DNA of 64,000 nt from CAZUDO01 sp964618895 (GCA_964618895.1 CAZUDO010000040.1:1-64000), one strand, 5' to 3'. Positions 15,181 through 24,784 are shown, counted from the first letter of the stretch. Numbers and translations: made by a program. The notes: generated from the letters alone by a model not told the origin.

Positions 15181-15994
15181 CGGGAGCGGCGAGCGCGTTC
15201 CAGACCGGCGACGACGCCGCAGTGACCAGCCCGTCGGGCGTGAGCAACCCGTCGGGGACCTTGGCGCCGTAATCGAGGTCGGTGACCGTGAGCACCGACG
15301 TGCTCTTGGCCTGCACGTCGTCCATCGCGATCTCGACCACGGTGGGCACGCCGTCGACCGTCACCGCCCCCTGGTAGCGGGCGACCTTCCACAGGGCACC
15401 GGCGGGATCGAAGAACTTCTGCGCCACCGGCATGGACGAGCTGGCGGTCACCAGCGTCTCGATGTGCGAGTAGTACCAGTGCTCCTTCGGGACGGCGTCG
15501 ACGCGGTAGACCTTGGTTCCGGCCGCCGTGTCCTCGCCCTTCACGGTGTACGTCGGGCGCAGGCTGATGAACCCCAGGTCCGAGTAGGTGAAGTCGGAAT
15601 TGAGGAAGGCCGAGAACGCCTCCGGCGACATCAGTGTTCGCACCCGGCCGATGGCGGGGATGTAGGCCCACTGCACGTCGACACCGGACGCCGCCTGCTG
15701 CTGGACCAGGTAGGCCATCCCCCGCAGGTCGGGCGGGGCCAGCACGACGGTGAGCACCCGATCCGCGTCCGCCAGCGTGCCGCGCGCCTGTCCGAGCACG
15801 ACGGTGCTGGTCGCCGGCTGCGGTCCGGGGATGCCGGGTGCCGTCACCACCAGCTTCAGCTTGCGCAGGCTCGACTGGGGGGGCTCGAGTGCCACCTTCA
15901 TCTCACGCATGATGGTCGCGCCGTCCGGCGGTCCCGCCAGCGCGCTGGTCGCCAGGAGCAGCACGGCAAGCGCGCTCCGCAAGGATGCTCTCAT
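15170..15994 (-). CDS. Outer membrane lipoprotein-sorting (LolA-like) protein
   Basis: A 274-residue exported protein: signal peptide ALAVLLLATSALAG, then VLAPPDLRGMAYLVQQQ, WAYIPAIGRVRTL, FLNSDFTYSDLGFISL and YYSHIETLVTASSSMPVAQKFF. This order (whole-lipoprotein-scaffold strands, YxPxxxRxR, NSDFTYxD) is that of the outer membrane lipoprotein-sorting protein family related to LolA/LolB. It probably carries a lipid or lipoprotein across the periplasm. It stands alone, with a strong inverted repeat 19 bp upstream of its start. Confidence 0.75.
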   Translation of the reverse strand: MRASLRSALAVLLLATSALAGPPDGATIMREMKVALEPPQSSLRKLKLVVTAPGIPGPQPATSTVVLGQARGTLADADRVLTVVLAPPDLRGMAYLVQQQAASGVDVQWAYIPAIGRVRTLMSPEAFSAFLNSDFTYSDLGFISLRPTYTVKGEDTAAGTKVYRVDAVPKEHWYYSHIETLVTASSSMPVAQKFFDPAGALWKVARYQGAVTVDGVPTVVEIAMDDVQAKSTSVLTVTDLDYGAKVPDGLLTPDGLVTAASSPVWNALAAPVKR

Positions 15995-16013
15995 CAGGCA
16001 CCCATATCAAAGT

Positions 16014-16037
16014 CCGGTCCTCTGACAAGAGGACCGG
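16014..16037. promoter_or_regulatory. Perfect 10-bp inverted repeat in a divergent promoter region
   Basis: CCGGTCCTCT and AGAGGACCGG flank a GACA loop in the 131-bp gap between the divergent genes starting at 15994 and 16126. It may be an operator or a leader hairpin for either gene. Confidence 0.45.
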
Positions 16038-16125
16038 GGCCGCTTGCATCCCGGGAAGGGGGCGGTCTACGACGGACGCAACCCGCCAGCCGCGACCGGC
16101 TTCGGGCGTGAGGAGAGCAGCAGGG

Positions 16126-16650
16126 ATGGGCCGTTACTGGAAGGTCGGCGCCGTCGTGGCGATGATCATGGTGGCGCTGGCGCTGCTCGGGGTGGGGCTG
16201 ACCACCGCCGATCGGCCGCTGGCGCAGCGGTACTGGAGCTGGCTCGTCCCGGTGTACGGCATCCTGTGCGTGGGAACGGCCTGGGCCCGGTCACGGCAGG
16301 ACACGCGCCTCGGACTCGCCCCGATCTTTCGCCAGGTCCTGCACTGGCTGGTGATCGGGGGCGCGGTGGCGTTCGATTTCTGGATGAGCGGCACGGGCGA
16401 AGAGGCGGGAGCGAGTGCGGGCTTCAATGCGCTGCTCCTGCTGGCGGTCGGCTGTTTCCTCGCCGGCGTCCATCTCGAGGGGCTGTTCATGCTCGTGGGC
16501 GCCTTGCTGCTGCTCACCCTCGTCGCGGCGGTGAAGGCGGTGCAGTATCTCTGGCTGCTGTTCGTGGCGGGCGCGCTCGTTCTGCTGGGAATCGCCGTCG
16601 TCGCCCGGCTGCGCGGGCGATCTGCCCGCCCCACCGGCACTTTTCTGTAG
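16126..16650 (+). CDS. Inner membrane protein, unknown function
   Basis: A 174-residue protein with about five hydrophobic helices (VGAVVAMIMVALALLGVGL, WLVPVYGILCVGTAWA, LHWLVIGGAVAFDFWM, ALLLLAVGCFLAGVHL, GLFMLVGALLLLTLVAAVKA and a last one ending VARLRGRSARP). No catalytic motif is visible. A good AGGAG ribosome site precedes the ATG. Family not recognised; neighbours give no clue. Confidence 0.65.
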   Translation: MGRYWKVGAVVAMIMVALALLGVGLTTADRPLAQRYWSWLVPVYGILCVGTAWARSRQDTRLGLAPIFRQVLHWLVIGGAVAFDFWMSGTGEEAGASAGFNALLLLAVGCFLAGVHLEGLFMLVGALLLLTLVAAVKAVQYLWLLFVAGALVLLGIAVVARLRGRSARPTGTFL

Positions 16651-16783
16651 GCCCCGTTCCCCGTCAGCGCCCGGGCAACTCGCCCGATGATTGCAGGGGT
16701 CGTGGCCAGGGCGAGCACGCGGTTCGATGGAAGTCGCGCGCGTTGATCGTCGCGGGCGGATTACATACACCAACGCCCTGACC

Positions 16784-18634
16784 GTGCGATCGACGACCGT
16801 CTCACGTGCGACGCTGCTTGCCGCCCTCCTGCTCCTGCCCGCCTGTGGCACGCCGGTCGGCGTCACGCGGGCGAATCCCCGGAGCGTGCATCGCGAGCTC
16901 ACGCGCAGTGTCCTGTCCTCCGGCGACCTGTCCCGCTCGACGGTCAACGTGCTCTTCCGTCGCGACCTGATCGAGCGCTTCGCCGATCAGCCCGAGGCGG
17001 CGCTCGCCGAGCTGCACGCGACCGCGATCACCGATCAGGGCCGGCGCAGCGACTTCCTGGCGCTCGCGGAGCTGTCCTTCCTCCACGCCGAGGAGACGGA
17101 CAAACGGTCCTATTACCTGGCGGCGGCGGTGTACGCGTGGGGGTTCCTCTTCCCGGGCACCGCCGATCGCCCACCGGATGCGCTCGACCCGCGGGCACGC
17201 CTGGCCGCCGATCTCTACAACCGCGGCCTGACCGAGGGCTTCAAACGCACGGAACGTGGCGAAGTCGAGCCGCGTGCCGGAACCTTCGAGCTGCCCTTCG
17301 GCTGGCTCTACGTCGACTTCGATCCGGCCAACCTCACGTGGGGAGACCGCCGGCTCGTGCGCTTCACGCCGGTGGCCGAGCTCGAGGTGCGGGGGCTCGC
17401 GACCCGCTACCGCTGGGCCGGCATCGGCGCCCCGCTCACCGCGGGTACGACCCCGGTCGATCCCGACAAGGGCTTCGACGACTTCATGTTGCCCTGGGCC
17501 CGCGTGGTCGTCACCGCGCTGCTGCGCATCGACGACCCGCGGCGGCAACTGGCCGATGGCCGCCTGCAGGCCACGCTCACGCTCGAGCACCCGGGCGGGC
17601 GCGAAGCCGTGACCGTCGGGACGAAGAAGGTCCCGCTCGAGGTCGAATCGACGGCGGCCCTGGCCGAGATGCTCGCCGAGTCCCCGGTGTGGCAGCAGGA
17701 GCTGCGGGGCTTCCTGAGCGGCATGGGCGTCATCGACGAGAAGGGCAGGCTCGCCTCCCTCCAGATACCCCGCCCCGGTCGGACACCGGTCATCCTGGTG
17801 CACGGCACGGCCTCGAGCGGGGGACGCTGGGCGCAGATGATCAACGAGCTGGTGAACGACGCCCGCATCCGCCAACGCTACCAGTTCTGGCTGTTCAGCT
17901 ACAACACCGGCAACCCGATCGTGTACTCGGCGATGCTGCTGCGGGAGGCGCTCACCGCCGCAGTGGCACGGCTCGATCCGGACGGAAAGGACCCGGTGCT
18001 CCGAGGGATGGTGGTGATCGGGCACAGTCAGGGCGGGCTGCTCACCAAGATGACTGCCATCGAGAGCGGCACCCGCTTCTGGGACAACCTCAGCCGGACG
18101 CCGCTCACGGAGCTTCTCCTGAGCGACGAGGAGCGCGACCTGCTTCGTCGGAGTATGTTCGTCCACCCCCTGCCCTTCGTCCGCCGGACGATCTTCATCG
18201 CCACCCCGCAGCGCGGGAGTTACTTCGCCGGCAACTGGCTGTCGCACTGGGTGGCACGCTTCATCACCCTGCCGGTGGACGTCGCACGCCTCGGCACCGG
18301 CCTCTTCCTCCGCAACCAGCAGGCGGTCGTGTCCGGCGCCATGGGCCAGCGACTGCCGACGGCGGTCGACAACATGACGCCTGGGCACCCGTTCATCAAG
18401 GCGCTGGCCTCCATCCCGGTGGTCCCGGGGGTGCATACCCATTCGATCATCGCCGTCACCGGCGACGGCCCGGTCGAGCAGGGCACCGACGGCGTCGTCG
18501 CGTATAGCAGCGCGCATCTCCCCGACGTCGAGTCCGAGCTCGTCGTCCGCTCGGGCCACTCCTGTCAAGACAATCCGCACACCATCGAGGAGGTGCGGCG
18601 CATCCTCCTGCTGCACGCGGCCGGCGAGCCGTGA
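16784..18634 (+). CDS. Lipoprotein alpha/beta hydrolase
   Basis: A 616-residue protein when started at GTG 16784, which gives a lipoprotein signal LLAALLLLPACGTP. The C-terminal half is an alpha/beta hydrolase: TPVILVHGTASSGGRW (oxyanion loop) and VVIGHSQGGLLTK with the nucleophile Ser in GHSQG; GHSCQDNPHTIEEV near the end supplies the likely His. The N-terminal 350 residues form a separate domain with short strands. A lipid- or ester-cleaving role at the cell envelope is likely; the substrate is unknown. ATGs further upstream would not give a signal peptide at the N-terminus. Confidence 0.75.
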   Translation: MRSTTVSRATLLAALLLLPACGTPVGVTRANPRSVHRELTRSVLSSGDLSRSTVNVLFRRDLIERFADQPEAALAELHATAITDQGRRSDFLALAELSFLHAEETDKRSYYLAAAVYAWGFLFPGTADRPPDALDPRARLAADLYNRGLTEGFKRTERGEVEPRAGTFELPFGWLYVDFDPANLTWGDRRLVRFTPVAELEVRGLATRYRWAGIGAPLTAGTTPVDPDKGFDDFMLPWARVVVTALLRIDDPRRQLADGRLQATLTLEHPGGREAVTVGTKKVPLEVESTAALAEMLAESPVWQQELRGFLSGMGVIDEKGRLASLQIPRPGRTPVILVHGTASSGGRWAQMINELVNDARIRQRYQFWLFSYNTGNPIVYSAMLLREALTAAVARLDPDGKDPVLRGMVVIGHSQGGLLTKMTAIESGTRFWDNLSRTPLTELLLSDEERDLLRRSMFVHPLPFVRRTIFIATPQRGSYFAGNWLSHWVARFITLPVDVARLGTGLFLRNQQAVVSGAMGQRLPTAVDNMTPGHPFIKALASIPVVPGVHTHSIIAVTGDGPVEQGTDGVVAYSSAHLPDVESELVVRSGHSCQDNPHTIEEVRRILLLHAAGEP

Positions 18635-18731
18635 CCGCCGGCCGGAACGCCGCCGCGCGCGTGTCGCGGCCTTGCTCGCCCCCTACCCGCACAGTATAAG
18701 CGCCGGGTTTCGGGCAGGGGTGGCGGGCAGC

Positions 18732-20252
18732 ATGTCGATCGAGCCGAACGTCGGCACGCTCACGGAGGCGATGACCGGGCGCCGGTGGGCTCCGCCGGAA
18801 GTCACACACGAGGTCGCCCGGCGCGTGCGCCGCTTCGCACAGCGCGGACTCGCCCCCGGCGAGCGCGTGTTCATCCACTTCGGCAACCGGCTTGAGTTCT
18901 TCGCCGAGCTGCTGGCGGTCTGGCGGCTCGGCGGCTGCGCCGTGCCGGTCGATTCGCGGCTCACGCCCTTCGAGATCGAGACCCTCGCCCGGGCCGCGTC
19001 GCCGCGCTTCTCGCTGGTCGACGACCACACGGCACCGGAGGTGTCGCGGGCGCTCACCGGAGCGGGGGTCGCGGTCGTCGACACCGCCGACACCGCGCGC
19101 GACGACGGCCCCCTGCCGGCAGGATCCAGCCGTCTCGACGACGACGCCCTCATCCTGTTCACGTCGGGGTCGACGGGCAACCCCAAGGGCGTCGTCCACA
19201 CCCATCGCTCGCTCCTGGCGCGCTGGATTTCGCTCCGCCAGCAGCTCGGGCTCGAGGTGTTCCGCCGCACCCTCTGCCTCCTGCCGACGCACTTCGGGCA
19301 CGGCCTCATCTGCAACTGTCTCTTTCCGTGGCTGGCCGGCCAGGACCTGTTCGTGACGCCGCCGTTCCAGTCCGAGCTGATCATGCGGCTCGGCGCCGTC
19401 CTGGACGAGCATCGCATCACCTTCATGTCCTCGGTGCCGTCGCTCTGGCGCCTGGCGCTGCGCACGTCCAAGCCGCCGCGGGACGGCGCGCTCCGGCGCG
19501 TCCACTGCGGGTCCGCGCCGCTCTCGGCCTCGGTGTGGGAGGACATCCGCCGCTGGGCGGGCACGTCCGACGTGCGCAACGCCTACGGCATCACCGAGAC
19601 CGGCAGCTGGGTGGCCGGCACACCCGCCGGCGCTATCGCGGCCGAGGACGGCCTCATCGGCGAGCCCTGGGGCGCCGTCATCCGCATCCTGCGCACCGCC
19701 GATCCGGCAGCCCCTGCCGATACGGGTGGGGACTGCGGGCCCGGGGAAACCGGCTACGTGTGGCTGCAGACGCCGGCCCTCATGAAGGGCTATTTCCAGC
19801 GCGACGACCTCACCGCGCAGGTGGTGGCCGACGGGTGGTTCATGACCGGCGACATCGGCGTCCTCGACGAACGCGGCTGGCTCTACCTGCGCGGTCGCGA
19901 GCGCGACGAGATCAACAAGGGCGGGCTCAAGATCTACCCCGCCGACGTGGACGCGGTGGTGGAGCGCTTCGAGCACGCCACCGACGTGTGCACCTTCGGA
20001 CTCGACGACCCCGTCTACGGCCAGAACGTCGGCGTGGCGGTGGTGCTGGCCGATCGCCAGGACGCCACCGTCCGGGGGCTGCACGAGTGGATGAAGCGCC
20101 ATCTGGCCGAGCACAAGATGCCGGTGCGCTGGTACGTGCTCGACGCCATCCCGCGCACCTCGCGCGGCAAGGTGAACCGCGACGCCGTGAAAGAGGCCTG
20201 CGCCGCCGTCGCGCCACTCGACCTCCGGCAGATTCTCCTGAGGCCATCATGA
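18732..20252 (+). CDS. Adenylate-forming acyl/amino acid ligase (DltA-like role)
   Basis: A 506-residue ANL-superfamily enzyme. Motifs in order: LFTSGSTGNPKGVVHTH (phosphate loop), NAYGITETG, WFMTGDIGVLDERG, RGRERDEINKGGLKIYP and TSRGKVNR with the catalytic Lys. It adenylates a carboxylic acid and loads it on a carrier. The downstream gene starts inside its stop codon and encodes an acyl carrier protein, and an MBOAT follows. The layout mirrors DltA-DltC-DltB, so the acid may be transferred to a cell-surface or lipid acceptor. The substrate cannot be told from the sequence by eye. Confidence 0.85.
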   Translation: MSIEPNVGTLTEAMTGRRWAPPEVTHEVARRVRRFAQRGLAPGERVFIHFGNRLEFFAELLAVWRLGGCAVPVDSRLTPFEIETLARAASPRFSLVDDHTAPEVSRALTGAGVAVVDTADTARDDGPLPAGSSRLDDDALILFTSGSTGNPKGVVHTHRSLLARWISLRQQLGLEVFRRTLCLLPTHFGHGLICNCLFPWLAGQDLFVTPPFQSELIMRLGAVLDEHRITFMSSVPSLWRLALRTSKPPRDGALRRVHCGSAPLSASVWEDIRRWAGTSDVRNAYGITETGSWVAGTPAGAIAAEDGLIGEPWGAVIRILRTADPAAPADTGGDCGPGETGYVWLQTPALMKGYFQRDDLTAQVVADGWFMTGDIGVLDERGWLYLRGRERDEINKGGLKIYPADVDAVVERFEHATDVCTFGLDDPVYGQNVGVAVVLADRQDATVRGLHEWMKRHLAEHKMPVRWYVLDAIPRTSRGKVNRDAVKEACAAVAPLDLRQILLRPS

Positions 20253-20521
20253 CCAACGGTGCCCGGCAGCAACGCCGGCACGACATCCTCCGCTTCCTGA
20301 CCACGATCCAGCGGCCCGATCGCGCGCTCGCCGGCCTCGAGGACGGCGAGGGCCTGGTCGCGTCCGGCCTGATCGATTCCCTCTCCCTCCTGCAGATCGT
20401 CGTCTATCTCGAAGACACCTACGGCATCGACTTCACGACGCGGGGGATCGAACCCGAGGAGCTGCGGTCGATGGGCAGCATTCTCGACCTGATCGAGCGC
20501 GAAGCCCCCAACGGCCAATGA
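20249..20521 (+). CDS. Acyl carrier protein
   Basis: A 90-residue carrier protein. GLIDSLSLLQIVVYLEDTYG holds the phosphopantetheine attachment serine in the DSL motif, with the usual helices on both sides. The ATG overlaps the ligase stop (ATGA), so it is the partner of that enzyme. It carries the activated acyl or aminoacyl group as a thioester to the MBOAT protein encoded next. Confidence 0.88.
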   Translation: MTNGARQQRRHDILRFLTTIQRPDRALAGLEDGEGLVASGLIDSLSLLQIVVYLEDTYGIDFTTRGIEPEELRSMGSILDLIEREAPNGQ

Positions 20522-20528
20522 GCTGCCC

Positions 20529-21917
20529 GTGAACGTCCGCCGCGCGGTGCGCCTCGTCTCCGGGCTGCACGAGCACACCGCAGTCGTGACGTGGTGGCAA
20601 TCGCGCCCGGCCGCGCTGGCCGCGCGCGTGACGCCGGCCTGGCGGCGGGGGCTCTTGTCGCTGGCCGCAGTGGGCGCCCTGGCGGCGGATGTCTCCAAGG
20701 TGCTGCGCCCGGCGCGCGGCGCCGCCGCCGGCGCGTCCGTCTGGCTGGTGGCGCCGGTCGCGGGGGCCATCCTGCTCGCCCTGCTCTACGGCTGTTACCG
20801 CACCGCTACCCGCTTCACCGATCTGCCCGCCGTCGTCCGCGCTCGCCCGCAGGTGGCCCTGCACGTGCTCTTCTGGGGCGCGTTCGCCGTCGTGTGGCGG
20901 ACGCCGCGGGACGGGAGCGTGTGGGCGTCGACCGTGCTCGCCGTCGGGGCGCTGCTGCCCTTCTTCCTCTGGCGCTGCGGATACCTGCTCAAGACCGGGC
21001 AGCGCGGGCGGGCGGCGGGCACGCGCTTCGCCGACCACCTCTTCTACCTTTCTCCGGTCTACGGCGGCACCGACACGCCGGTCGGCAAGGGCTACGACCA
21101 CCTCGTCCGCCACGAAGCGCAGTCGGCCGAGGCCCTGGCCCGCTCCCAGCTCGCGGGTGTGAAGCTCCTCGTCCTGGCGCTCGCCTGGCGCGGGGTGCAG
21201 CAGGTGATGGCGGGCGCCGTCTACGGCGATCCCGACAGCCCCGTCACCCGCATGCTCGGCGGCTACAGCCTGTCCGTGCCGTCGCTCGACCGGCTGCTGG
21301 CGCACAACGTCTCGGTCCCGCTCCTCACCGCCTGGGCCAGCCTGTACCTCGAGCTCTTCCGCGAGGTGCTGCAGCACGCCGCCCGGGGTCACGTGATCGT
21401 CGGCGTGCTCCGCCTGTGCGGCTTCAACGTCTTCCGCAACACCTACAAGCCGCTGCTGGCCGAGTCGGTGGTCGAGTTCTGGAACCGGTACTACTACTAC
21501 TTCAAGGAGCTGCTGGTGGACTTCTTCTTCTTCCCGACCTTCGTCCGCCACCTGCGGGCATGGCCCCGCCTGCGCATCGTCGCCGCCACCTTCGCGGCCG
21601 CGTTCGCCGGCAACATGTACTACCATGCGCTGCAGCAGGACCGGCTCGTCCTGCAGGGCGACGTCTGGTACGCGTGGGGCGCACTCCACTCGCGCGTGTT
21701 CTACTGCCTGCTGCTCACCGCCGGCCTCGCGGTGTCGATGCTGCGCGAGCAGCGACGGCGGGGCCGGACACCGGCGGCGCGGGGCGGCGTCGCGCGGGTG
21801 GCGCGGATCGCGACCGTCTGGACCTTTTTCGGGATCATCCATATCTGGAACGCAGGAGCACACGCGTCGTTCGCGCAGCGGACCCGGTTCTTCTTGTCGC
21901 TGCTGGGAGCCACATGA
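20529..21917 (+). CDS. MBOAT-like membrane acyltransferase (DltB-like role)
   Basis: A 462-residue membrane protein with ten or so helices. The segment TYKPLLAESVVEFWNRYYYY followed by FKELLVDFFFFPTF is the MBOAT signature (xxFWNRxxxxFKxxLxDFFFxP), and IIHIWNAGAH near the C-terminus supplies a histidine in the expected position. MBOAT proteins move acyl groups across the membrane onto surface acceptors. It lies 7 bp after the carrier gene and its stop overlaps the next start, so four genes form one unit. Confidence 0.78.
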   Translation: MNVRRAVRLVSGLHEHTAVVTWWQSRPAALAARVTPAWRRGLLSLAAVGALAADVSKVLRPARGAAAGASVWLVAPVAGAILLALLYGCYRTATRFTDLPAVVRARPQVALHVLFWGAFAVVWRTPRDGSVWASTVLAVGALLPFFLWRCGYLLKTGQRGRAAGTRFADHLFYLSPVYGGTDTPVGKGYDHLVRHEAQSAEALARSQLAGVKLLVLALAWRGVQQVMAGAVYGDPDSPVTRMLGGYSLSVPSLDRLLAHNVSVPLLTAWASLYLELFREVLQHAARGHVIVGVLRLCGFNVFRNTYKPLLAESVVEFWNRYYYYFKELLVDFFFFPTFVRHLRAWPRLRIVAATFAAAFAGNMYYHALQQDRLVLQGDVWYAWGALHSRVFYCLLLTAGLAVSMLREQRRRGRTPAARGGVARVARIATVWTFFGIIHIWNAGAHASFAQRTRFFLSLLGAT

Positions 21918-22750
21918 GCACATCGCACGGTCTTCGGTTGCGCAACGCCATCGTCCGCGGGCGCATCCTGCCCTTCATCGGCGTCTACGACGTGTTCTCC
22001 GCGTCGCTCGCCGCCCGGCATTTCGACGCGCTGTTCATCAGCGGGTTCGGCATGGCCGCCAGCCACTACGGGCTGCCCGACATCGGCTTCATCGCCTGGC
22101 CGGACATCGTCGCCTTCGTGCAGCGGGTGCGGACCGTGCTGCCGGACCATCACATCCTGGTGGACATCGACGACGGCTACTGCGACCCGGAGATCGCCTG
22201 CCATGTGGTCTCGCTGCTCGAAGGCGTGGGCGCTTCCGGGGTCGTGCTCGAGGACCAGAAACGCCCGCGCCAGTGCGGGCACTTCGCCGGCAAGCAGATC
22301 ATGGAGCTGGACGAGTACGTCGCCAAGCTCCGCAAGGTGCTGGACACGCGTCGCGAGCTGGTGGTGATCGCGCGCACCGACGCCTCCGACCCGCGCGAGG
22401 TCGTGCGCCGGGTCGAGGCCTTCGCGGAGGCGGGCGCCGACGCGGTGCTGGTCGACGGCCTCAGCGACCTCGACCTGCTGGCCGAGATGCACCGGCGCAT
22501 CCCGAAGCCGATCGCCTTCAACCAGATCGCGGGCGGCAAGTCGCCGCCGTGCGCCCTCAAGCAGCTCGCCGGCCTCGGCGTGTCGCTGGTGATCTACAGC
22601 ACCCCGTGCCTGTTCGCCGCGCAGAGCGCGATCGAGGACGCCCTGGGGGCGCTCAAGACGCGCGACGGGCTGCTTCCCGACGGCGGGGTCGGCGTGGCCG
22701 ACTGCACCAGCGTGCTGGCCGACAATCTCACGCGCAGCCGCCAGCGTTGA
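21914..22750 (+). CDS. Isocitrate lyase/PEP mutase superfamily enzyme
   Basis: A 278-residue TIM-barrel enzyme. LVDIDDGYCD gives the metal-binding aspartates, and EDQKRPRQCGHFAGKQ carries the catalytic cysteine in the QCGH loop, as in methylisocitrate/isocitrate lyases; true PEP mutases have Asn there. VIARTDASDPREVVRR and KPIAFNQIAGGKSPP also fit. It probably cleaves or decarboxylates a 2-hydroxy- or oxo-dicarboxylate. The start overlaps the MBOAT stop (ATGA), which is unusual company and suggests it makes or modifies the transferred acid. Confidence 0.75.
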   Translation: MSTSHGLRLRNAIVRGRILPFIGVYDVFSASLAARHFDALFISGFGMAASHYGLPDIGFIAWPDIVAFVQRVRTVLPDHHILVDIDDGYCDPEIACHVVSLLEGVGASGVVLEDQKRPRQCGHFAGKQIMELDEYVAKLRKVLDTRRELVVIARTDASDPREVVRRVEAFAEAGADAVLVDGLSDLDLLAEMHRRIPKPIAFNQIAGGKSPPCALKQLAGLGVSLVIYSTPCLFAAQSAIEDALGALKTRDGLLPDGGVGVADCTSVLADNLTRSRQR

Positions 22751-22771
22751 GAGTCGCCAGCAGCGAGCCGC

Positions 22772-24784
22772 TCAGCGCACCGCCACCACGTCGCGGCCGG
22801 GCGTCGAATCGAGCGGGAAGACGCGCTTCTCGCGCGTCAGGCGGTCGGCGGTCTCGAACAGCGCCAGATACTCGGTCTTCAGGCGGCGGGCCACGTCGGG
22901 GTGCGCCGCCGACACGTCGCGCGCGATCAGCTCGCCGTCCGCGAACGTCATCACGTCGATCGCTCCGCTGCGCGGGGCGTAGCGCAGCGCGAAGCTGTCG
23001 TCCAGGTAGAGGCTGGTGTTGTAGTTGCTGCTGATGACGCCCGCCTGCCCCGTCTGCGGCCCGAGCAGACTGGTTCCCATGCCGCTGTAGGGGTGCTCGC
23101 CGTCGAGCAGGGTGAGGATGGTCGGCAGGATGTCGACGTGGCTCGCCCGGACGCCCTGGCGGTCCGTCCAGCGGTCCCGGTGCTGGACGATGGGGGTGCC
23201 GTAGAGGATCAGCGGCACGCGGATGCGTTCCACGAAGCTGTCGCTGAACGTGATGCTGGTGTGGTCGCCGACGAGGACGAACAGCGTGCGATCGAAGTCG
23301 GGCAGCTCGCGCCGCATCCGCTCCATGAAGCTCCGGATGCTGTCGTCGGTGTAGCGGAAGGCGCGCGGCGCGCCCGTGAAGGGGGACGCCAGGCCGGCCG
23401 GTACCTGCCACGGCGAGTGGCTGGTGGAGGTGACGATGTGGGCCGTGAAGGGCCCGCGCGCCCCCACCAGGATGTCGGCCGACTCCTGCAGCAGCGGGCC
23501 GTCGAAGATGCCGAGGGTGTTCGACTCCTGCGCGGCGCGATCGCCAAGACGCGCCGCGAACTGCTCGAACCCCAGGGCCTCGTAGCGCTGATTGCCCATG
23601 AAGCTCAGGAAATCCGCGATCCGCTGCCGGAACCCGGCCAGGAAGTAGTGCCGGTAGGCGCTCGTCCCGAGCACGTTCGAGAGCGTGCCGTAGTGCCCGT
23701 TCACCTCGTGCGGGAAGAAACGCGACACGCCCTCGCTCACGGCGTAGGTGCGGTGCAGGCTGGTGGCGATCGCGAAGGTGGAGCCATCGGTGGCGCAGAA
23801 GCTCTGGTAGACGTTCGGGAAGTAGAGCCCCTGCCCGGCCAGCTCGCGGAGGTACGGCGTGAGGAACCCGTCCTTCGTCTGGCGCTCGAGCACGTTGGTG
23901 CCGAGGCCTTCGATCTGGAGCAGGATCACGTTCCGGATGCCGAGGCCGCCCGCGCCCTGTACCCGGCGGAGCAGCGGGTAGCGGCGGTCGCCCGGGGCGA
24001 GCCCGAGGAGCGTCTCGGTCTCGCGCAGCGCCTGCACGCCGTCGAGGCGATAGCGGTGCCGGCCACCCCCCAGGGCGCCGGGGAGGTTCGACAGGAGATC
24101 GAACAGCGGATTCACGACCGCCTGGTTCAGCACGTAGTCGTCGAACTGCATGTAGTGCTTGCTGGCCGTCGGGCCGATGCGGAAATGGCCGATCCAGCGC
24201 TCCTTCTGGTCGGCGATCGGCTCCAGGTTGACGGCAACGAGCAGCAGCACCACCGGCACCACGGTCGCCCGGGCACGCGCATTGCGCCACAGGTCGAGCC
24301 GCTGGCCGGCCAGCGCGCGGCCGGAGCGCCAGGCGAGCGCCGTACCCGCCGCCAGCGTGAGCAGAGTGGCGAACGGCACCAGCGGATAGAGATGGAAGAA
24401 GGGCTGCACCGCCACCCAGACCTCGCGCGGCTGGCTCGCGTTGGCGAGCAGGTTCTCCCACAGGTGCTGGTTGCGCTCGTGAAAGAAGAGCAGGTTGGCC
24501 ACCGCCCCGAGCAGGTTGAGGCCCGTGAACGCCCACAACCCGCCGAGCACGAGACGGAGGCGGAGATGGCGGGTGGCGAGCGACAAGACGGCCAGCACGA
24601 GGAGCTCGGTGCCGAGCAGTGCGGCGTCGAGCCGGAAGCCGCGCAGGAAGACGGCGAGGGTGCCCTCCCACGCCGCCCGTTCGGCGAAGGTGGCGAGGAA
24701 CAAGAGCCGGTAGGCGAAGAAGATGGCGACGTTCGCCAGCACCAGCTGCAGACACTTGACGGTGAAGCGGGCAGGTACGCGCAC
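22772..24784 (-). CDS. LTA-synthase-family membrane sulfatase
   Basis: A 670-residue protein: five N-terminal membrane helices (about 1-180), then a sulfatase/phosphoglycerol-transferase domain. Catalytic-site pieces are NVILLQIEGLGTN (metal Glu), SFCATDGSTFA with the nucleophile Thr, FVLVGDHTS and an HVDILPT histidine. Such enzymes transfer phosphoglycerol or phosphoethanolamine to glycolipids or glycans on the outer face. The GTG start at 24784 has a GGAG site 7 nt before it. Given the Gram-negative context a glycan-decorating role (OpgB- or EptA-like) is as likely as true LTA synthesis. Confidence 0.78.
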   Translation of the reverse strand: MRVPARFTVKCLQLVLANVAIFFAYRLLFLATFAERAAWEGTLAVFLRGFRLDAALLGTELLVLAVLSLATRHLRLRLVLGGLWAFTGLNLLGAVANLLFFHERNQHLWENLLANASQPREVWVAVQPFFHLYPLVPFATLLTLAAGTALAWRSGRALAGQRLDLWRNARARATVVPVVLLLVAVNLEPIADQKERWIGHFRIGPTASKHYMQFDDYVLNQAVVNPLFDLLSNLPGALGGGRHRYRLDGVQALRETETLLGLAPGDRRYPLLRRVQGAGGLGIRNVILLQIEGLGTNVLERQTKDGFLTPYLRELAGQGLYFPNVYQSFCATDGSTFAIATSLHRTYAVSEGVSRFFPHEVNGHYGTLSNVLGTSAYRHYFLAGFRQRIADFLSFMGNQRYEALGFEQFAARLGDRAAQESNTLGIFDGPLLQESADILVGARGPFTAHIVTSTSHSPWQVPAGLASPFTGAPRAFRYTDDSIRSFMERMRRELPDFDRTLFVLVGDHTSITFSDSFVERIRVPLILYGTPIVQHRDRWTDRQGVRASHVDILPTILTLLDGEHPYSGMGTSLLGPQTGQAGVISSNYNTSLYLDDSFALRYAPRSGAIDVMTFADGELIARDVSAAHPDVARRLKTEYLALFETADRLTREKRVFPLDSTPGRDVVAVR

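Noticed and set aside
15137..16111. Plus-strand 324-codon frame
   Set aside because: It is antisense to the LolA-like gene and rich in His, Arg and Gly with no signal or domain.
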